This document shows positions 8,096 to 16,837 of a stretch of 64,000 nt of DNA, piece by piece. The number at the start of each line of letters is the position of its first letter. The first letter of the stretch is position 1. The position numbers were made by a program, and so were the translations under genes. Under the pieces are notes generated by a model that ran no database searches, had not been told where the DNA came from, and saw only the letters and a list, made by a program, of their open reading frames with translations. The DNA lies in NCBI RefSeq assembly GCF_030269515.1, contig NZ_BSTM01000033.1:1-64000 (forward strand), read 5' to 3'. This DNA comes from Actinomadura sp. NBRC 104412. Lineage in GTDB: Bacteria > Actinomycetota > Actinomycetes > Streptosporangiales > Streptosporangiaceae.

Positions 8096-9153
8096 CACCG
8101 ACCACCCGCCAGGATCTTCTTCAGCTTGGCCAGGTCGGCGGGCGACGGCCGCGCCGGCGCCTGCCCGGGCAGCGTCATCGGGAACGGGCACGGCCCCTGG
8201 ACGATGTTGATGCACAGCGCGGTGGTGCGCAGGAAGTGGCCGCCGTTGACGGCCGCGAAGAGCTGCCGCAGGGTCAGCGGCAGGTTCCGCACCATCTTCT
8301 CGAGCTGATCGACGTTCAGCCGGAACGTCTCGCTGAACCGGCCGAGGTTGTCGATGATCCGGGCGAGCTGAGCGTCCTGCCCAGCGAGCACCTGGTTGAG
8401 GTTGGTGGTGACGCCGCTGATCTCCACCACGGCGTTCTCCAGCAGCCGGTGGTTGCCGGCGAACACCCGGGTCAGCTCGCGCAGGTTGTCGATGCTGGCG
8501 GCGATCTGCCGGTCGCGGGTGGCCACCGCCTCGCTGACCGTCTCGTAGTCCTCGATCATCCGCTGGATGGTGGCGCGGCGCGCGCTGAACGTTTGCAGCA
8601 GCGCGTCGAAGTTCTGCACGAGCAGGCCGATGTTCCGCTCGTTGCCGTCCAGCATCTGGGTGAACGCGAAGAGGATCTTGTTGAGCTGGTTGGGGTCCAG
8701 GCTCTGCGTCAGCGGGCCCAGGCTGTTGACGATCTCACCGAGGTCGACCACCGAGCGGGTGTGCGGCACGCGGTCACCGTCGCCCAGCCGCCCGGCGCCG
8801 CGTCCGGGCTCCAGGTAGACCACCCGCTGGCCCATCACGTTGCGCCAGCGCACCGCGGCGGTGGAGTCGTCGGGGACGCGCACGTCCCGGTCCACCGCCA
8901 GCTCCACCACGGCCTTGCCGCGCTCGACCCGGATCCCGCTCACCTGCCCGACCGGCGCCCCGGCGATCTTCACCTGGTCGCCCTCCAGCAGCCCGGTCAC
9001 ATCGTCGAAGACGGCGGTCAGCCGGTAGCGGTCGTTGAAGCCGGCCCCGAGGATCTGCTGGCCGATGAAGAAGGTCAGCGTCCCGGTCAGCGCCACGAAC
9101 ACCAGGAACTTCAGCGTGGTGCTCGGCGTGGGCGCGCGTCCGCTGCGGCTCAT
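8095..9153 (-). CDS. mceB: MCE-family protein, MceB position
   Basis: The 352-residue product starts MSRSGRAPTPSTTLKFLVFV with an N-terminal transmembrane anchor and an MCE domain (YRLTAVFDDVTGLLEGDQVKI...). A long helical region and a C-terminal region with Cys pairs (TALCINIVQGPCPF) follow. That Cys pair is typical of several MceB proteins and may form a disulfide outside the cell. It lies 7 bp after mceA. The assignment rests on domain content and gene order in the operon. Confidence 0.87.
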   Translation of the reverse strand: MSRSGRAPTPSTTLKFLVFVALTGTLTFFIGQQILGAGFNDRYRLTAVFDDVTGLLEGDQVKIAGAPVGQVSGIRVERGKAVVELAVDRDVRVPDDSTAAVRWRNVMGQRVVYLEPGRGAGRLGDGDRVPHTRSVVDLGEIVNSLGPLTQSLDPNQLNKILFAFTQMLDGNERNIGLLVQNFDALLQTFSARRATIQRMIEDYETVSEAVATRDRQIAASIDNLRELTRVFAGNHRLLENAVVEISGVTTNLNQVLAGQDAQLARIIDNLGRFSETFRLNVDQLEKMVRNLPLTLRQLFAAVNGGHFLRTTALCINIVQGPCPFPMTLPGQAPARPSPADLAKLKKILAGGR

Positions 9154-9160
9154 GGGCGCC

Positions 9161-10192
9161 TCACCGCCCCTGCCCCGGGATGGCCCGGCACACGTCGTAC
9201 AGCAGGAAGCACAGGTCGAGCGGAAGCGTGTTGACCTGCTGGCCGAGCAGCGTGTTGCCGGGTCCCTTGATCCTGATGGTGTCCGACAGCAGCGCGAAGA
9301 ACCCGTTCAGCGAGTCGATCAGGACCGGGATGTTGTGCTGCTGCCCGGCCATGACGGACGCGATCCTGCCGCCGGTGTCGATGACCGTCCCCAGGTTGCG
9401 GCCGTGCCCTTCCAGGGTGTCGCCGACCGTGCCGGCCAGCCGTCCCGACTCGTCCAGCAGCCGCGTCACCTTGTCGGGACGGCCGTTGAGCGCGGGGGCG
9501 AGCCGGTTGAAGTCCCTGATCGTCGCGTTCAGCGTGCCGCCGCGGGAGCCGAGCGTGCCGGACAGCCCGGAGATGTCGTTGATCAAACTGTGGATCACCG
9601 CGCGGTTGGCGTGCGCCGCGTCGATCACCTGCCGGCCGTTGGTGATGGTGCGGCGCAGGGCAGGGGCCTCGCCCGACAGCCCGGCGGCGAAGGTGTGCAC
9701 GATCGTGGCCAGCTCGTCCGGGTTGATGGCCCGGGTGAGCTCGTAGGCGGGCCAGGCCGTCTCGGCGAGATCCTGCGGGTCCCTCGTCCGCGCGATCCGG
9801 CCGCCGTCGGCCAGGTAGGGGCCGGTCAGCTCGCCGGAGCCAGGGACCAGGTCGACGTCCTTGGGCCCGAACACCGAGACCGGCTCGATCCTGGCGGTGG
9901 CGCTCCTGGGCACCTTGACGCCCCGGTCCATCCGCACCCGTACCGTGACCCGTCCGGTGCGCTCCAGCGTGACCGCGTCGACGGTGCCGACCGTGATGCC
10001 GCGGATCTTGACGTCCGAGCGTCCCGGGTCCAGGCCCTGGCCGGCCCGTCCGAACGAGGCGGTCAGGTACGTGGACCCCTCGTGCGACTCGGTGGAGCCG
10101 AGCGCCACCAGCACCGCCGCCCCGGCGATGACACCGGCGCCCAGCAGCCCGAACAGGGCCCGACTCCGCGCGCTGAGTGGTTCGTCGCTCAT
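9161..10192 (-). CDS. mceA: MCE-family protein, MceA position
   Basis: The first MCE subunit of the operon is 343 residues long. It has an N-terminal anchor (ALFGLLGAGVIAGAAVLVAL), an MCE domain (STYLTASFGRAGQGLDPGRSDV...VRGITVGTV type, about residues 40-130) and a helical C-terminal half. The C-terminal CFLLYDVCRAIPGQGR contains the Cys pair seen in MceA/MceB tails. It lies 13 bp after the second YrbE gene, matching the usual order yrbEA-yrbEB-mceA-F. The start ATG 10192 has a GGGGAGGGCAC-type Shine-Dalgarno just upstream. Confidence 0.87.
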   Translation of the reverse strand: MSDEPLSARSRALFGLLGAGVIAGAAVLVALGSTESHEGSTYLTASFGRAGQGLDPGRSDVKIRGITVGTVDAVTLERTGRVTVRVRMDRGVKVPRSATARIEPVSVFGPKDVDLVPGSGELTGPYLADGGRIARTRDPQDLAETAWPAYELTRAINPDELATIVHTFAAGLSGEAPALRRTITNGRQVIDAAHANRAVIHSLINDISGLSGTLGSRGGTLNATIRDFNRLAPALNGRPDKVTRLLDESGRLAGTVGDTLEGHGRNLGTVIDTGGRIASVMAGQQHNIPVLIDSLNGFFALLSDTIRIKGPGNTLLGQQVNTLPLDLCFLLYDVCRAIPGQGR

Positions 10193-10205
10193 GTGCCCTC
10201 CCCGC

Positions 10206-11060
10206 TCATCCGGTCAGCCTCACGGTGCCGCCGTGCCCCCAGAAGATGTACGACAGGACGAGGTTCATGAGGATCATCAGGATCGTGGACTCCCGGATCG
10301 CCCGGCCCGCCGCGACGCCCACGCCCACCGGGCCGCCGGCCGCGTAGTAGCCGCGGTAGCAGTGGACGAACATGATGATGAACGCGAACACCGCGACCTT
10401 GATCACGCTGTAGAACACGTCGATCGGCGGCAGGTAGAGGTGGAAGTAGTAGTCGTAGATGCCGGGTGAGAGCCCGAAGTACTCGATGGTGATCAGCCTG
10501 GTCGCGGCGAACGCCATGAACAGCGAGACCAGGTACAGCGGCACCAGCGCGATGACGCCCGCCGCCACCCGGGTGCAGACCAGGTAGGTCAGCGAGTTGA
10601 TGCCCATGACCTCCAGGGCGTCGATCTCCTCGGAGATCCGCATCGCGCCGATCTCGGCGGTGAAGCCGGTGCCGACCTGGGCGACCAGCGCGACCCCCGC
10701 GATGATCGGCGTGACCTCGCGGACGTTGGAGTAGCTGGCGACCAGCCCGGTGAACGCCTCCGCGCCGATCCGTTCCAGGCCCGGATAGCCCTGCAACCCG
10801 ACCATGGCGCCGGTGGCCAGCGACATCGTGGCCACCACGAAGATCATGCCGCCGCCGATCACCAGCGCGCCGACGCCGACGGTGATGTCGCTGACCTGCT
10901 TGGCCAGGGTCCGGCCGTACTTGCGCCGCAGGACGATGTCGAACAGCAGGCCGTGCAGCACCCGGCCGAGGAAGATCGGCAGGTTGAGGGAGGCCGCCAC
11001 CCCGGCGGCGCGGCCCTGGAGCACCCGGCCCAGCCGGCGTACGGGGGAGATCGCGACCAT
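10206..11060 (-). CDS. yrbEB: YrbE/MlaE-type ABC permease, second copy (YrbEB)
   Basis: The product of 284 residues has five to six hydrophobic helices and the MlaE-family core VGFTAEIGAMRISEEIDALEVMGINSLTYLVCTR (positions about 150-185; the EIDALEVMGI loop is the coupling helix that docks on the ATPase). It is the integral-membrane permease of the Mce lipid importer and pairs with the preceding YrbEA. No ATPase (MceG/Mkl) gene is in the window, as is usual, since it is encoded elsewhere. The start ATG 11060 lies 5 bp after the YrbEA stop. Confidence 0.87.
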   Translation of the reverse strand: MVAISPVRRLGRVLQGRAAGVAASLNLPIFLGRVLHGLLFDIVLRRKYGRTLAKQVSDITVGVGALVIGGGMIFVVATMSLATGAMVGLQGYPGLERIGAEAFTGLVASYSNVREVTPIIAGVALVAQVGTGFTAEIGAMRISEEIDALEVMGINSLTYLVCTRVAAGVIALVPLYLVSLFMAFAATRLITIEYFGLSPGIYDYYFHLYLPPIDVFYSVIKVAVFAFIIMFVHCYRGYYAAGGPVGVGVAAGRAIRESTILMILMNLVLSYIFWGHGGTVRLTG

Positions 11061-11065
11061 CGGCG

Positions 11066-11869
11066 TCAGTACCTCGGGGGGAAGAGAACCTGGTAGATCA
11101 TCGTCAGCACGTAGTTGGCGGTGAACACCACGATGGAGGTGACCACCACGGCGCGGTTGACCGCCCGGCCGACGCCGACCGGGCCGTAGTCGCAGGTCAT
11201 GCCCATGTGGCAGGCGACCGCCGCGGCGATGAACCCGAACACCCACGCCTTGAACAGCGTGATGAGCAGGTCGGGGAACTGGAGCAGGGTCGTGGCGCCG
11301 TCGAAGAACGCGCCGGGGCTGACGCCCTGCTGGACGACGTTGAAGTAGTAGCCGCCCAGCACGCCGGCCAGGATCACCACCGAGCACAGCAGCAGCGAGA
11401 CCGTGCTGGCCGCCCACAGCCGGGGGGTCACCAGCCGGTGCACGGGATTGATCCCCATGACCTCCATGGCGGCCAGCTCGTCCCGGATGTTGCGGGCGCC
11501 CATGTCGGAGGTGATGGCCGAGCCGCCGACCCCGGAGACCAGCAGCGCGGCGGCCAGCGGGGCGACCTGCTGGATCATCGCGGCGACCAGCAGCGCGCCG
11601 GTGCCGGACTGCGCGCCGAGCTGGCGCGCGATATCGCCGACCTGCAGCGAGATGGTGGCGCCCAGCGGGATGGCGACCAGCATGACCGGCACGCTGGTCA
11701 CCCGGGCCAGGAACCAGCACTGCTCGATGAACTCGCCCCACCACTGGCGCAGGTCCCAGGTGCGGCGGAGGCCCTCCAGGAAGGTGACGCACAGGAGCCC
11801 GGTCTCGTCGAGCGTCCTGCCGATGCGCCTGCGGGCCAGGTCCGGTGCCTTGGCCAGGCTCAGGGCCAT
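11066..11869 (-). CDS. yrbEA: YrbE/MlaE-type ABC permease, first copy (YrbEA)
   Basis: The product of 267 residues is the first gene of the mce operon. The MlaE coupling region reads SDMGARNIRDELAAMEVMGINP, and several membrane helices flank it (VSLLLCSVVILAGVLGGYYF, AWVFGFIAAAVACHMG). It forms a permease heterodimer with YrbEB. I placed the start at ATG 11869; an upstream ATG at 11907 is out of frame and closes after 15 codons, so it could be a small upstream ORF. The promoter should lie in 11870-12130, shared with the divergent MarR gene. Confidence 0.85.
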   Translation of the reverse strand: MALSLAKAPDLARRRIGRTLDETGLLCVTFLEGLRRTWDLRQWWGEFIEQCWFLARVTSVPVMLVAIPLGATISLQVGDIARQLGAQSGTGALLVAAMIQQVAPLAAALLVSGVGGSAITSDMGARNIRDELAAMEVMGINPVHRLVTPRLWAASTVSLLLCSVVILAGVLGGYYFNVVQQGVSPGAFFDGATTLLQFPDLLITLFKAWVFGFIAAAVACHMGMTCDYGPVGVGRAVNRAVVVTSIVVFTANYVLTMIYQVLFPPRY

Positions 11870-12019
11870 CGGCCGGCGACCTTGGGGACGGGGGCAAGGG
11901 GGGTCATTCCAGACTCCTCACGTTCGGACGTCGGCGCTCATCCGAGTTCCGATCACGGCCGCCACGGCCGATACCGCGCCCCCGCGATGCCGGCTGGGAT
12001 CGGAGTCACACATGGGGAT

Positions 12020-12042
12020 CCCGTGTGCCGAGAGCACACGGG
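12020..12042. promoter_or_regulatory. Perfect 9-bp inverted repeat between mce operon and marR (candidate operator)
   Basis: CCCGTGTGC at 12020-12028 and GCACACGGG at 12034-12042 are perfect inverted repeats separated by 5 bp. A second overlapping palindrome, CACACGG-GCG-CCGTGTG, spans 12035-12051. The shared GTGTG/CACAC half-sites and the central place in the divergent promoter region make this a good candidate site for a dimeric regulator, most simply the adjacent MarR protein. A hairpin in the mce leader is the alternative reading. Confidence 0.45.
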
Positions 12043-12057
12043 CGCCGTGTGTGATCT

Positions 12058-12086
12058 GGAGCACTCTAAATCAGGAAGCTCTAAAA
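12058..12086. repeat. Two direct AT-richer repeats before marR
   Basis: GGAGCACTCTAAA (12058-12070) and GGAAGCTCTAAAA (12074-12086) are near-identical direct repeats in the only AT-rich stretch of this intergenic region, 45-70 bp before the marR start. They may be -10 elements or a second regulator site; the sequence alone does not decide. Confidence 0.3.
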
Positions 12087-12130
12087 AGCGAGTACTTACA
12101 TGGGTATTGGTCCGAAGCTACGATCGTGCG

Positions 12131-12652
12131 GTGCCCACTTTTACGCACGGAGGCGTAGACCCGCTGGTCGCCGGGGTGTACGAGCGCTGGGAGAAACAGG
12201 GGCTGCCGGGCGCCCCGTGGCCCTTCATGAGCATGGTGTCGGTCGCCCGACTGCACCAGTTACTCCAGAAGGCCCTGGAGTCGGAGCTGAAGCGGCTCGG
12301 CCTGTCCAGGACCGGGTACTTCCTGCTCACCACGCTCGCACTGATCAGCGAGGGGCACGCGAGCCTGAGCACGCTCAGCCGCCTGGTGATGCTGCACCCC
12401 ACCTCGGTGAGGCTGACCGTCGACCAACTGGAGGCCGCCGGTCTGGTCGGGCGGCTCCCCCACCCCAGCGACCGCCGCGCCACCCTCGTCCGGATCACCG
12501 ACGCGGGACGGGAGCGCGCCGGGGAGGTGAACCGGGCGCTGGAGTCGCCCGACGGGCCCATGGGCGTCTTCACCGACTTCCACCGCGAGGTCTTCGAGGC
12601 GCTGCAGCCCGTCCGCAGAGCCGCGGGGGACCTGGACGACGTCGCACTGTGA
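12131..12652 (+). CDS. MarR-family transcriptional regulator, divergent from mce operon
   Basis: The product of 173 residues has a winged helix-turn-helix: helices ALESELKRLGLSRTGYFLL and LSTLSRLVMLHPTSVRLTVDQLEAAGLV, then the wing GRLPHPSDRRATLVRITDAG containing the DxR motif of MarR proteins. The start GTG 12131 is chosen because the conserved region begins soon after; no strong Shine-Dalgarno is visible, and the internal ATG at 12229 is possible. MarR proteins bind palindromes as dimers and are usually released by small ligands. Its divergent place beside mce suggests that it controls lipid import, but that is inference from position. Confidence 0.8.
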   Translation: MPTFTHGGVDPLVAGVYERWEKQGLPGAPWPFMSMVSVARLHQLLQKALESELKRLGLSRTGYFLLTTLALISEGHASLSTLSRLVMLHPTSVRLTVDQLEAAGLVGRLPHPSDRRATLVRITDAGRERAGEVNRALESPDGPMGVFTDFHREVFEALQPVRRAAGDLDDVAL

Positions 12653-12788
12653 CCGCTGTACGCTCGGCCCGCAAGCTACCGAGCCGCGGTGTACCGAACG
12701 TTCACCGGAGCATGAACCGAGCGTCACCTCGTGGCCGTACCTCGTGAAGGACGGCGACAGGTCTCAGGCGATAGGGCACTCTACTTCT

Positions 12789-13667
12789 ATGCCACAGAGT
12801 CACGGCACGCGCAGAAGACACGCCGCGCCCCAGCAGAAGCGGGCCGGGCGGCGGCGGGCGCGGCCGGGCGGCGGGCCGCCCGCCGGGTCCGCGGCGCCCG
12901 CGCGCGAGGCGTACGACCCGTACCGGGACCCGTACGGGCTGGACCGCCCGGACGAGCCGTCCCTGCGGGAAGAGCTGCGCTCCCGCCCGCCCCGGCGCAA
13001 GCGCCCGCCCGGCCCCGGCACGGCGCGCAGAATGCTGACCAGCAACGTCACCATCACCGCCGTGGCGCTCGGCGCCGTGCTGGCGGCCGTGGTGATGGTG
13101 GACTTCGACCGGCTGTCCGGCGAGGAGAGCCGGCCGTCGGGAGCGGCGGTGGGCAATCTGACCGCCAACGACATGCTCGCGATGATGAGCAGCTCCGACA
13201 TCGACGCCGTCTCCGCCGACGCGATCGCCGCCGCCAAGAAGCGCGCCTACGAGAAGCACCAGGCGGAGCTGAAGGCGCTGCGGGAGAAGGCCAAGCGCGA
13301 CGCCGCCGCCCGCGCCAAGCTGCGGGCCCAGCAGGAGCGGGAGCGCCTCGCCAAGTCCAACCCCAGCGCCAAGCAGAACAAGGCGTACGGCAAGAAGATG
13401 AACGAGCTCAAGGGGTGGGGCCGGTGCTGGTCGTCCCTTGAGACGCTGTGGGACCACGAGAGCGGCTGGAACGAGCGGGCCGAGAACCCCTCCAGCGGCG
13501 CGTACGGCATCCCGCAGTCGCTGCCCGGCTCCAAGATGGCCAGCGCGGGCGCGGACTGGCGCACCAGCTCCCCCACCCAGATCGCCTGGGGCCTGGGCTA
13601 CATCAAGGCCCGCTACAAGACCCCGTGCGGCGCGTGGGCGTTCTGGCAGGCCCACCACTGGTACTGA
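12789..13667 (+). CDS. Membrane-anchored lytic-transglycosylase-like protein
   Basis: The 292-residue product has a basic, proline-rich cytosolic segment (about 1-75), one transmembrane helix (VTITAVALGAVLAAVVMVDF) and an Ala/Lys/Arg-rich coiled coil (AAAKKRAYEKHQAELKALRE, about 140-190). The C-terminal domain of about 80 residues is of the aggregation-promoting-factor/SLT type: WDHESGWNERAENPSSGAYG, IPQSLPGSKM, WGLGYIKARY and the closing HHWY. The Glu of HESGWN is the likely catalytic acid. Such proteins cleave peptidoglycan outside the membrane. ATG 12789 is used; GTG 12744 would add 15 residues. Confidence 0.75.
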   Translation: MPQSHGTRRRHAAPQQKRAGRRRARPGGGPPAGSAAPAREAYDPYRDPYGLDRPDEPSLREELRSRPPRRKRPPGPGTARRMLTSNVTITAVALGAVLAAVVMVDFDRLSGEESRPSGAAVGNLTANDMLAMMSSSDIDAVSADAIAAAKKRAYEKHQAELKALREKAKRDAAARAKLRAQQERERLAKSNPSAKQNKAYGKKMNELKGWGRCWSSLETLWDHESGWNERAENPSSGAYGIPQSLPGSKMASAGADWRTSSPTQIAWGLGYIKARYKTPCGAWAFWQAHHWY

Positions 13668-13934
13668 GCGCTCGTACGGCCGGGGGACGAACGAAGCCGG
13701 CGGCAGCCGACCGTGGGGCACGGGCGGACGCCTTCCGGCGCTGCCGGAGGAGCCGAGCGACGAGCAGAGGTCTGGTGCAATCTCACCGGCCTGGCCGCTG
13801 AAGCCTCCTCGCCGCGGCGCCGCTCCCGCTAACCTCTGAAACCCCGTTTATTGACCGCCGCACGGTCCCGACCTGACAGGCGGCCTGACGCCCGCCTCGG
13901 CCCCGACCGCCGTGCCCGACCAGGGAGTGCCCCC

Positions 13935-14594
13935 ATGCCCACCTCCACGTGGTTCCGGCTGAGCGTCGGCAAGCGCGAGCATGTCCTCGAGGTGGCGATG
14001 CGCGAGTTCGGTGAGCACGGCTACTCCACGGGAAGCCTGAACACCATCGCCCGCGAGGCGGGCATCGCCAAGGGCTCGCTGTTCCAGTACTTCAGCGACA
14101 AGCTGGAGTTCTTCGCCTTCGTCTGCGACGAGGTCTCGCGCCGGGTGCGCGAGGAGATGGAGCGGCGCATCGCGCTGACCGACTTCGACCAGCCCTTCGA
14201 CGCCTGGCTGTTCGACGTGTTCTGCGAGTGGACCGAGTACATGGCCGAGCACCCGCTGGAACGGGCGCTGACGGCGGCGCTGCACTTCGAGCTGGACAAC
14301 AACGTCCGGTCGGTGGTGCGCGGCACGTCCAACCAGCACTACCTCCAGGTCATCGACCCGATGCTGCGGCTGTGGAAGGAGCGCGGCGCCTTCCGCGAGG
14401 ACGTGGACCTCGACGTGCTGATCACGACGCTGCTGCTGATGCTGCCGTTCCTGGCGCTGGCCCCGTACTACGACGGCCTGGACCCGGTGCACGACCTCCG
14501 CGGGCGGACGCCCGCGGAGCAGCGCCCGGTGATCCGGCAACTGATCGCCGGCATGCGGCCCATGTTCGCCCGGGACGACGAGGAGGACCGGTAG
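13935..14594 (+). CDS. TetR-family transcriptional regulator
   Basis: The 219-residue product has an N-terminal TetR DNA-binding domain (EHVLEVAMREFGEHGYSTGSLN, IAREAGIAKGSLFQYFSDK). The C-terminal ligand domain contains a hydrophobic stretch VLITTLLLMLPFLALAPYYDG. ATG 13935 is preceded by GGGAG at 13923-13927. The stop lies four bases from the stop of the convergent monooxygenase gene. The ligand domain resembles TetR regulators near fatty-acid or xenobiotic oxidation genes, but the target is not evident; the nearest candidates are the monooxygenase and itself. Confidence 0.82.
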   Translation: MPTSTWFRLSVGKREHVLEVAMREFGEHGYSTGSLNTIAREAGIAKGSLFQYFSDKLEFFAFVCDEVSRRVREEMERRIALTDFDQPFDAWLFDVFCEWTEYMAEHPLERALTAALHFELDNNVRSVVRGTSNQHYLQVIDPMLRLWKERGAFREDVDLDVLITTLLLMLPFLALAPYYDGLDPVHDLRGRTPAEQRPVIRQLIAGMRPMFARDDEEDR

Positions 14595-14598
14595 CCGT

Positions 14599-16083
14599 TC
14601 AGCTCAGGACGTACTCCTCGGGCCTGGCCTTGCGGCTGCGCGCCCAGAACTCGAAGGTGAACCCGGGCCAGAGGGTGCGGTTGACGCCCTGGTCGTCCAG
14701 GTACCAGCTATCGCACCCGCCCTCGTTCCACACGGCGCGGCGCAGCCGCCGCTGGAGCCGGTCGTTGTACGCGCGCATCGCCTCCGGCCTGGGCTCCACG
14801 CTCTGGGCCCCGCGTTCCCGCATGAGCCGCAGGAGGCTCAGGACGTGCTGGATCTGGACTTCGATCATGAAGACGACGGAGTTGTGGCCGAGCCCGGTGT
14901 TGGGGCCGAGCATGAGGAACAGGTTCGGGAAGCCGGGGAGCGTGGTGCCGTGATGCGCCTCGACGCCCTTCGCCCACGCCTCCTGGATCTTCACGCCGTC
15001 CCGGCCGACGATGTGCCATTCGGACATCGCGTCCACGACCTTGAAGCCCGTGCCGTAGACGATGGCGTCGACCTCGTGCTCGCGGCCGTCGGAGGTGACG
15101 ATCGAGCGCTCGCGGACCTCGGCGATGCCGGCGGTCTCCAGCTCGACGTGCGGCTGCGCGAGCGCGGGATAGTAGTCGTTGGCCAGCAGGACCCGCTTGC
15201 ATCCGATGGTGTAGTCGGGGGTGACCTTGGCGCGCAGCTCGGGGTCCTCGATCTGGCGGGCGATATGGCGGCGGGCCATCCGCTCCTGCGGCGCCGACAG
15301 CCGCGGGTGGACGGTGAAGCCGAGCGCGCGGGCCTCCAGCGCCCAGTAGATGGCGTTGCGGAACGCGCGGGCCGTACCCGGCACCGTCCTGAACAACATC
15401 CGCGCGGCCTTGGGGATCTCGAAGTCGGGCTTGGGCTGGATCCACGGCGGTGTGCGCTGGAAGACCACCAGCCTGCCCGCCCGCTCGGCGAGCCTCGGCA
15501 CGAACTGGATCGCCGAGGCCCCGGTGCCGATGACGGCGACCCGCTTGCCGGCGAAGTCGTAGGAGTGGTCCCACTCGGCGGAGTGGAACGCGGTGCCCTG
15601 GAACCGCTCGATGCCGGGCAGGTCGGGGAAGGACGGGATGTGCAGCGCGCCGACGCCGGAGACCACGGCCTTGGCGTTCAGCACGCCGCCGCCGGCCAGC
15701 GTCACCTTCCACTCGCGCCGGTCCTCGTCGTACTCCATCGAGTCGACGGCGGCGCCGAAGCGGATGTGGTCGCGGACGCGGTACTTGTCGGCGGTGCGCT
15801 CCAGGTACGCGCGGATCTCCGGCTGCGGCGCGAACATCCGCGTCCAGCCCGGGTTGAGCTCGAAGGAGAAGGAGTACATGTGCGAGGGGACGTCACAGGC
15901 GCACCCGGGATAGGTGTTGTCGTGCCAGGTGCCGCCGAGCGCGTGGCTCTTCTCCAGGATCACGAAGTCGTCGAAGCCGTTGCGCTTGAGCTGGATCGCC
16001 ATGCCCAGCCCGGCGAACCCGGAGCCGATGATGACGATCCTGGGCGAACCCGTGCCCGTGCTGGTGCCCGCTGTGTGGCTCAT
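14599..16083 (-). CDS. FAD-dependent Baeyer-Villiger-type monooxygenase
   Basis: The 494-residue protein has an FAD-binding GSGFAG near residue 20, the GGTWHDNTYPGCACD motif, an NADPH-binding second Rossmann (AVIGTGASAIQ near 183) and the family fingerprint FxGxxxHxxxW at 161-171 (FQGTAFHSAEW). It is therefore a flavin-containing monooxygenase of the Baeyer-Villiger class, which inserts an oxygen next to a ketone, as in actinobacterial steroid, alkanone or MymA-like lipid pathways. Its start faces a TetR gene with a palindromic site between them, so local repression is likely. The substrate is unknown. Confidence 0.87.
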   Translation of the reverse strand: MSHTAGTSTGTGSPRIVIIGSGFAGLGMAIQLKRNGFDDFVILEKSHALGGTWHDNTYPGCACDVPSHMYSFSFELNPGWTRMFAPQPEIRAYLERTADKYRVRDHIRFGAAVDSMEYDEDRREWKVTLAGGGVLNAKAVVSGVGALHIPSFPDLPGIERFQGTAFHSAEWDHSYDFAGKRVAVIGTGASAIQFVPRLAERAGRLVVFQRTPPWIQPKPDFEIPKAARMLFRTVPGTARAFRNAIYWALEARALGFTVHPRLSAPQERMARRHIARQIEDPELRAKVTPDYTIGCKRVLLANDYYPALAQPHVELETAGIAEVRERSIVTSDGREHEVDAIVYGTGFKVVDAMSEWHIVGRDGVKIQEAWAKGVEAHHGTTLPGFPNLFLMLGPNTGLGHNSVVFMIEVQIQHVLSLLRLMRERGAQSVEPRPEAMRAYNDRLQRRLRRAVWNEGGCDSWYLDDQGVNRTLWPGFTFEFWARSRKARPEEYVLS

Positions 16084-16107
16084 GGCGTCCCGAGTCCCTT
16101 CCGCGCT

Positions 16108-16137
16108 AACCTACTCCGAGTAAGTTACTACCGGTAA
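16108..16137. promoter_or_regulatory. Tandem palindromes between monooxygenase and tetR genes (candidate TetR operator)
   Basis: AACCTACTCCGAGTAAGTT (16108-16126) is a 19-bp palindrome with one mismatched pair around the central base. TTAC-TACCG-GTAA (16125-16137) is a second palindrome adjoining it. Size, symmetry and the position in a 91-bp divergent spacer are typical for TetR-family operators; the regulator at 16175 is the obvious candidate. Confidence 0.55.
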
Positions 16138-16174
16138 TGCTATTGACGAAAGATCCAACGGGAGGCCGACCGCT

Positions 16175-16837
16175 GTGGGAACCGCCACACCCGGCGCGCC
16201 GGGCACGTCCGGAACGCCGCGCCGCCGGATGTCCCGCGCCCAGCGCGAGCGCCAGATGATGGACGTGGCGGAGCGCGTGTTCGGCGAGCGAGGCTACCGC
16301 GCCGCCTCGATGGACGAGATCGCCGAGCGCTGCGGGGTCTCCAAGCCGATGCTGTACGAGTACTTCGGCTCCAAGGACGGCCTGCTGCTGGCCTGCGTCG
16401 CCCGAGCCCAGGCCGAGCTGCACGAGGTCACCCAGAAGGCCATCGCGGGCGCCACCTCGCCCCGGGACGTCCTGTGGCGCGGGATGGTCGCCTACTTCTC
16501 CTTCATCGACACCCACAGCAAGTCGTTCGCGATGCTGGCCAAGGAGCCGCTCGCCGGGGGGCCGGACACCGCGGACGCCATCGAGGCGATCAGGCGGCAG
16601 CAGACCGCGCTGGTCGCCGGCGTGCTGACCGGGTTCGCCGCCGACGCGCCCGCCGAGGTCGTCGAGGCGTACACGGAGATCATCATCGGCGGCTCGGAGC
16701 GGCTGTCCCTGTGGCGGACGCGGCAGCCCGAGGTGACCGCCGAGCAGGCCGCCCGCTACATGACCGACTTCTGCTGGACGGGCCTCAGCCCGTATCTGCG
16801 GGAGGACGGCGCGGAAGAGCGTCCACAGCCCGGATGA
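16175..16837 (+). CDS. TetR-family transcriptional regulator
   Basis: The 220-residue product has an N-terminal TetR helix-turn-helix (RQMMDVAERVFGERGYRAASMD, IAERCGVSKPMLYEYFGSK) and an all-helical ligand domain ending IIIGGSERLSLWRTRQPEVT. GTG 16175 follows a GGGAGG Shine-Dalgarno at 16160-16165. The gene is divergent from the monooxygenase and probably represses it through the palindromes in between. Its 3' end overlaps the convergent TetR gene at 16785 by 53 bp. Confidence 0.85.
   Translation: MGTATPGAPGTSGTPRRRMSRAQRERQMMDVAERVFGERGYRAASMDEIAERCGVSKPMLYEYFGSKDGLLLACVARAQAELHEVTQKAIAGATSPRDVLWRGMVAYFSFIDTHSKSFAMLAKEPLAGGPDTADAIEAIRRQQTALVAGVLTGFAADAPAEVVEAYTEIIIGGSERLSLWRTRQPEVTAEQAARYMTDFCWTGLSPYLREDGAEERPQPG

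Noticed and set aside
2707..11869. Calling the mce operon a virulence locus
   Set aside because: Mce systems are lipid or sterol importers in many soil actinomycetes; nothing here indicates pathogenicity.
12653..12788. c-di-AMP (ydaO) riboswitch before the transglycosylase-like gene
   Set aside because: Such elements often precede cell-wall hydrolase genes in actinomycetes, but the required conserved segments are not visible in this short spacer.
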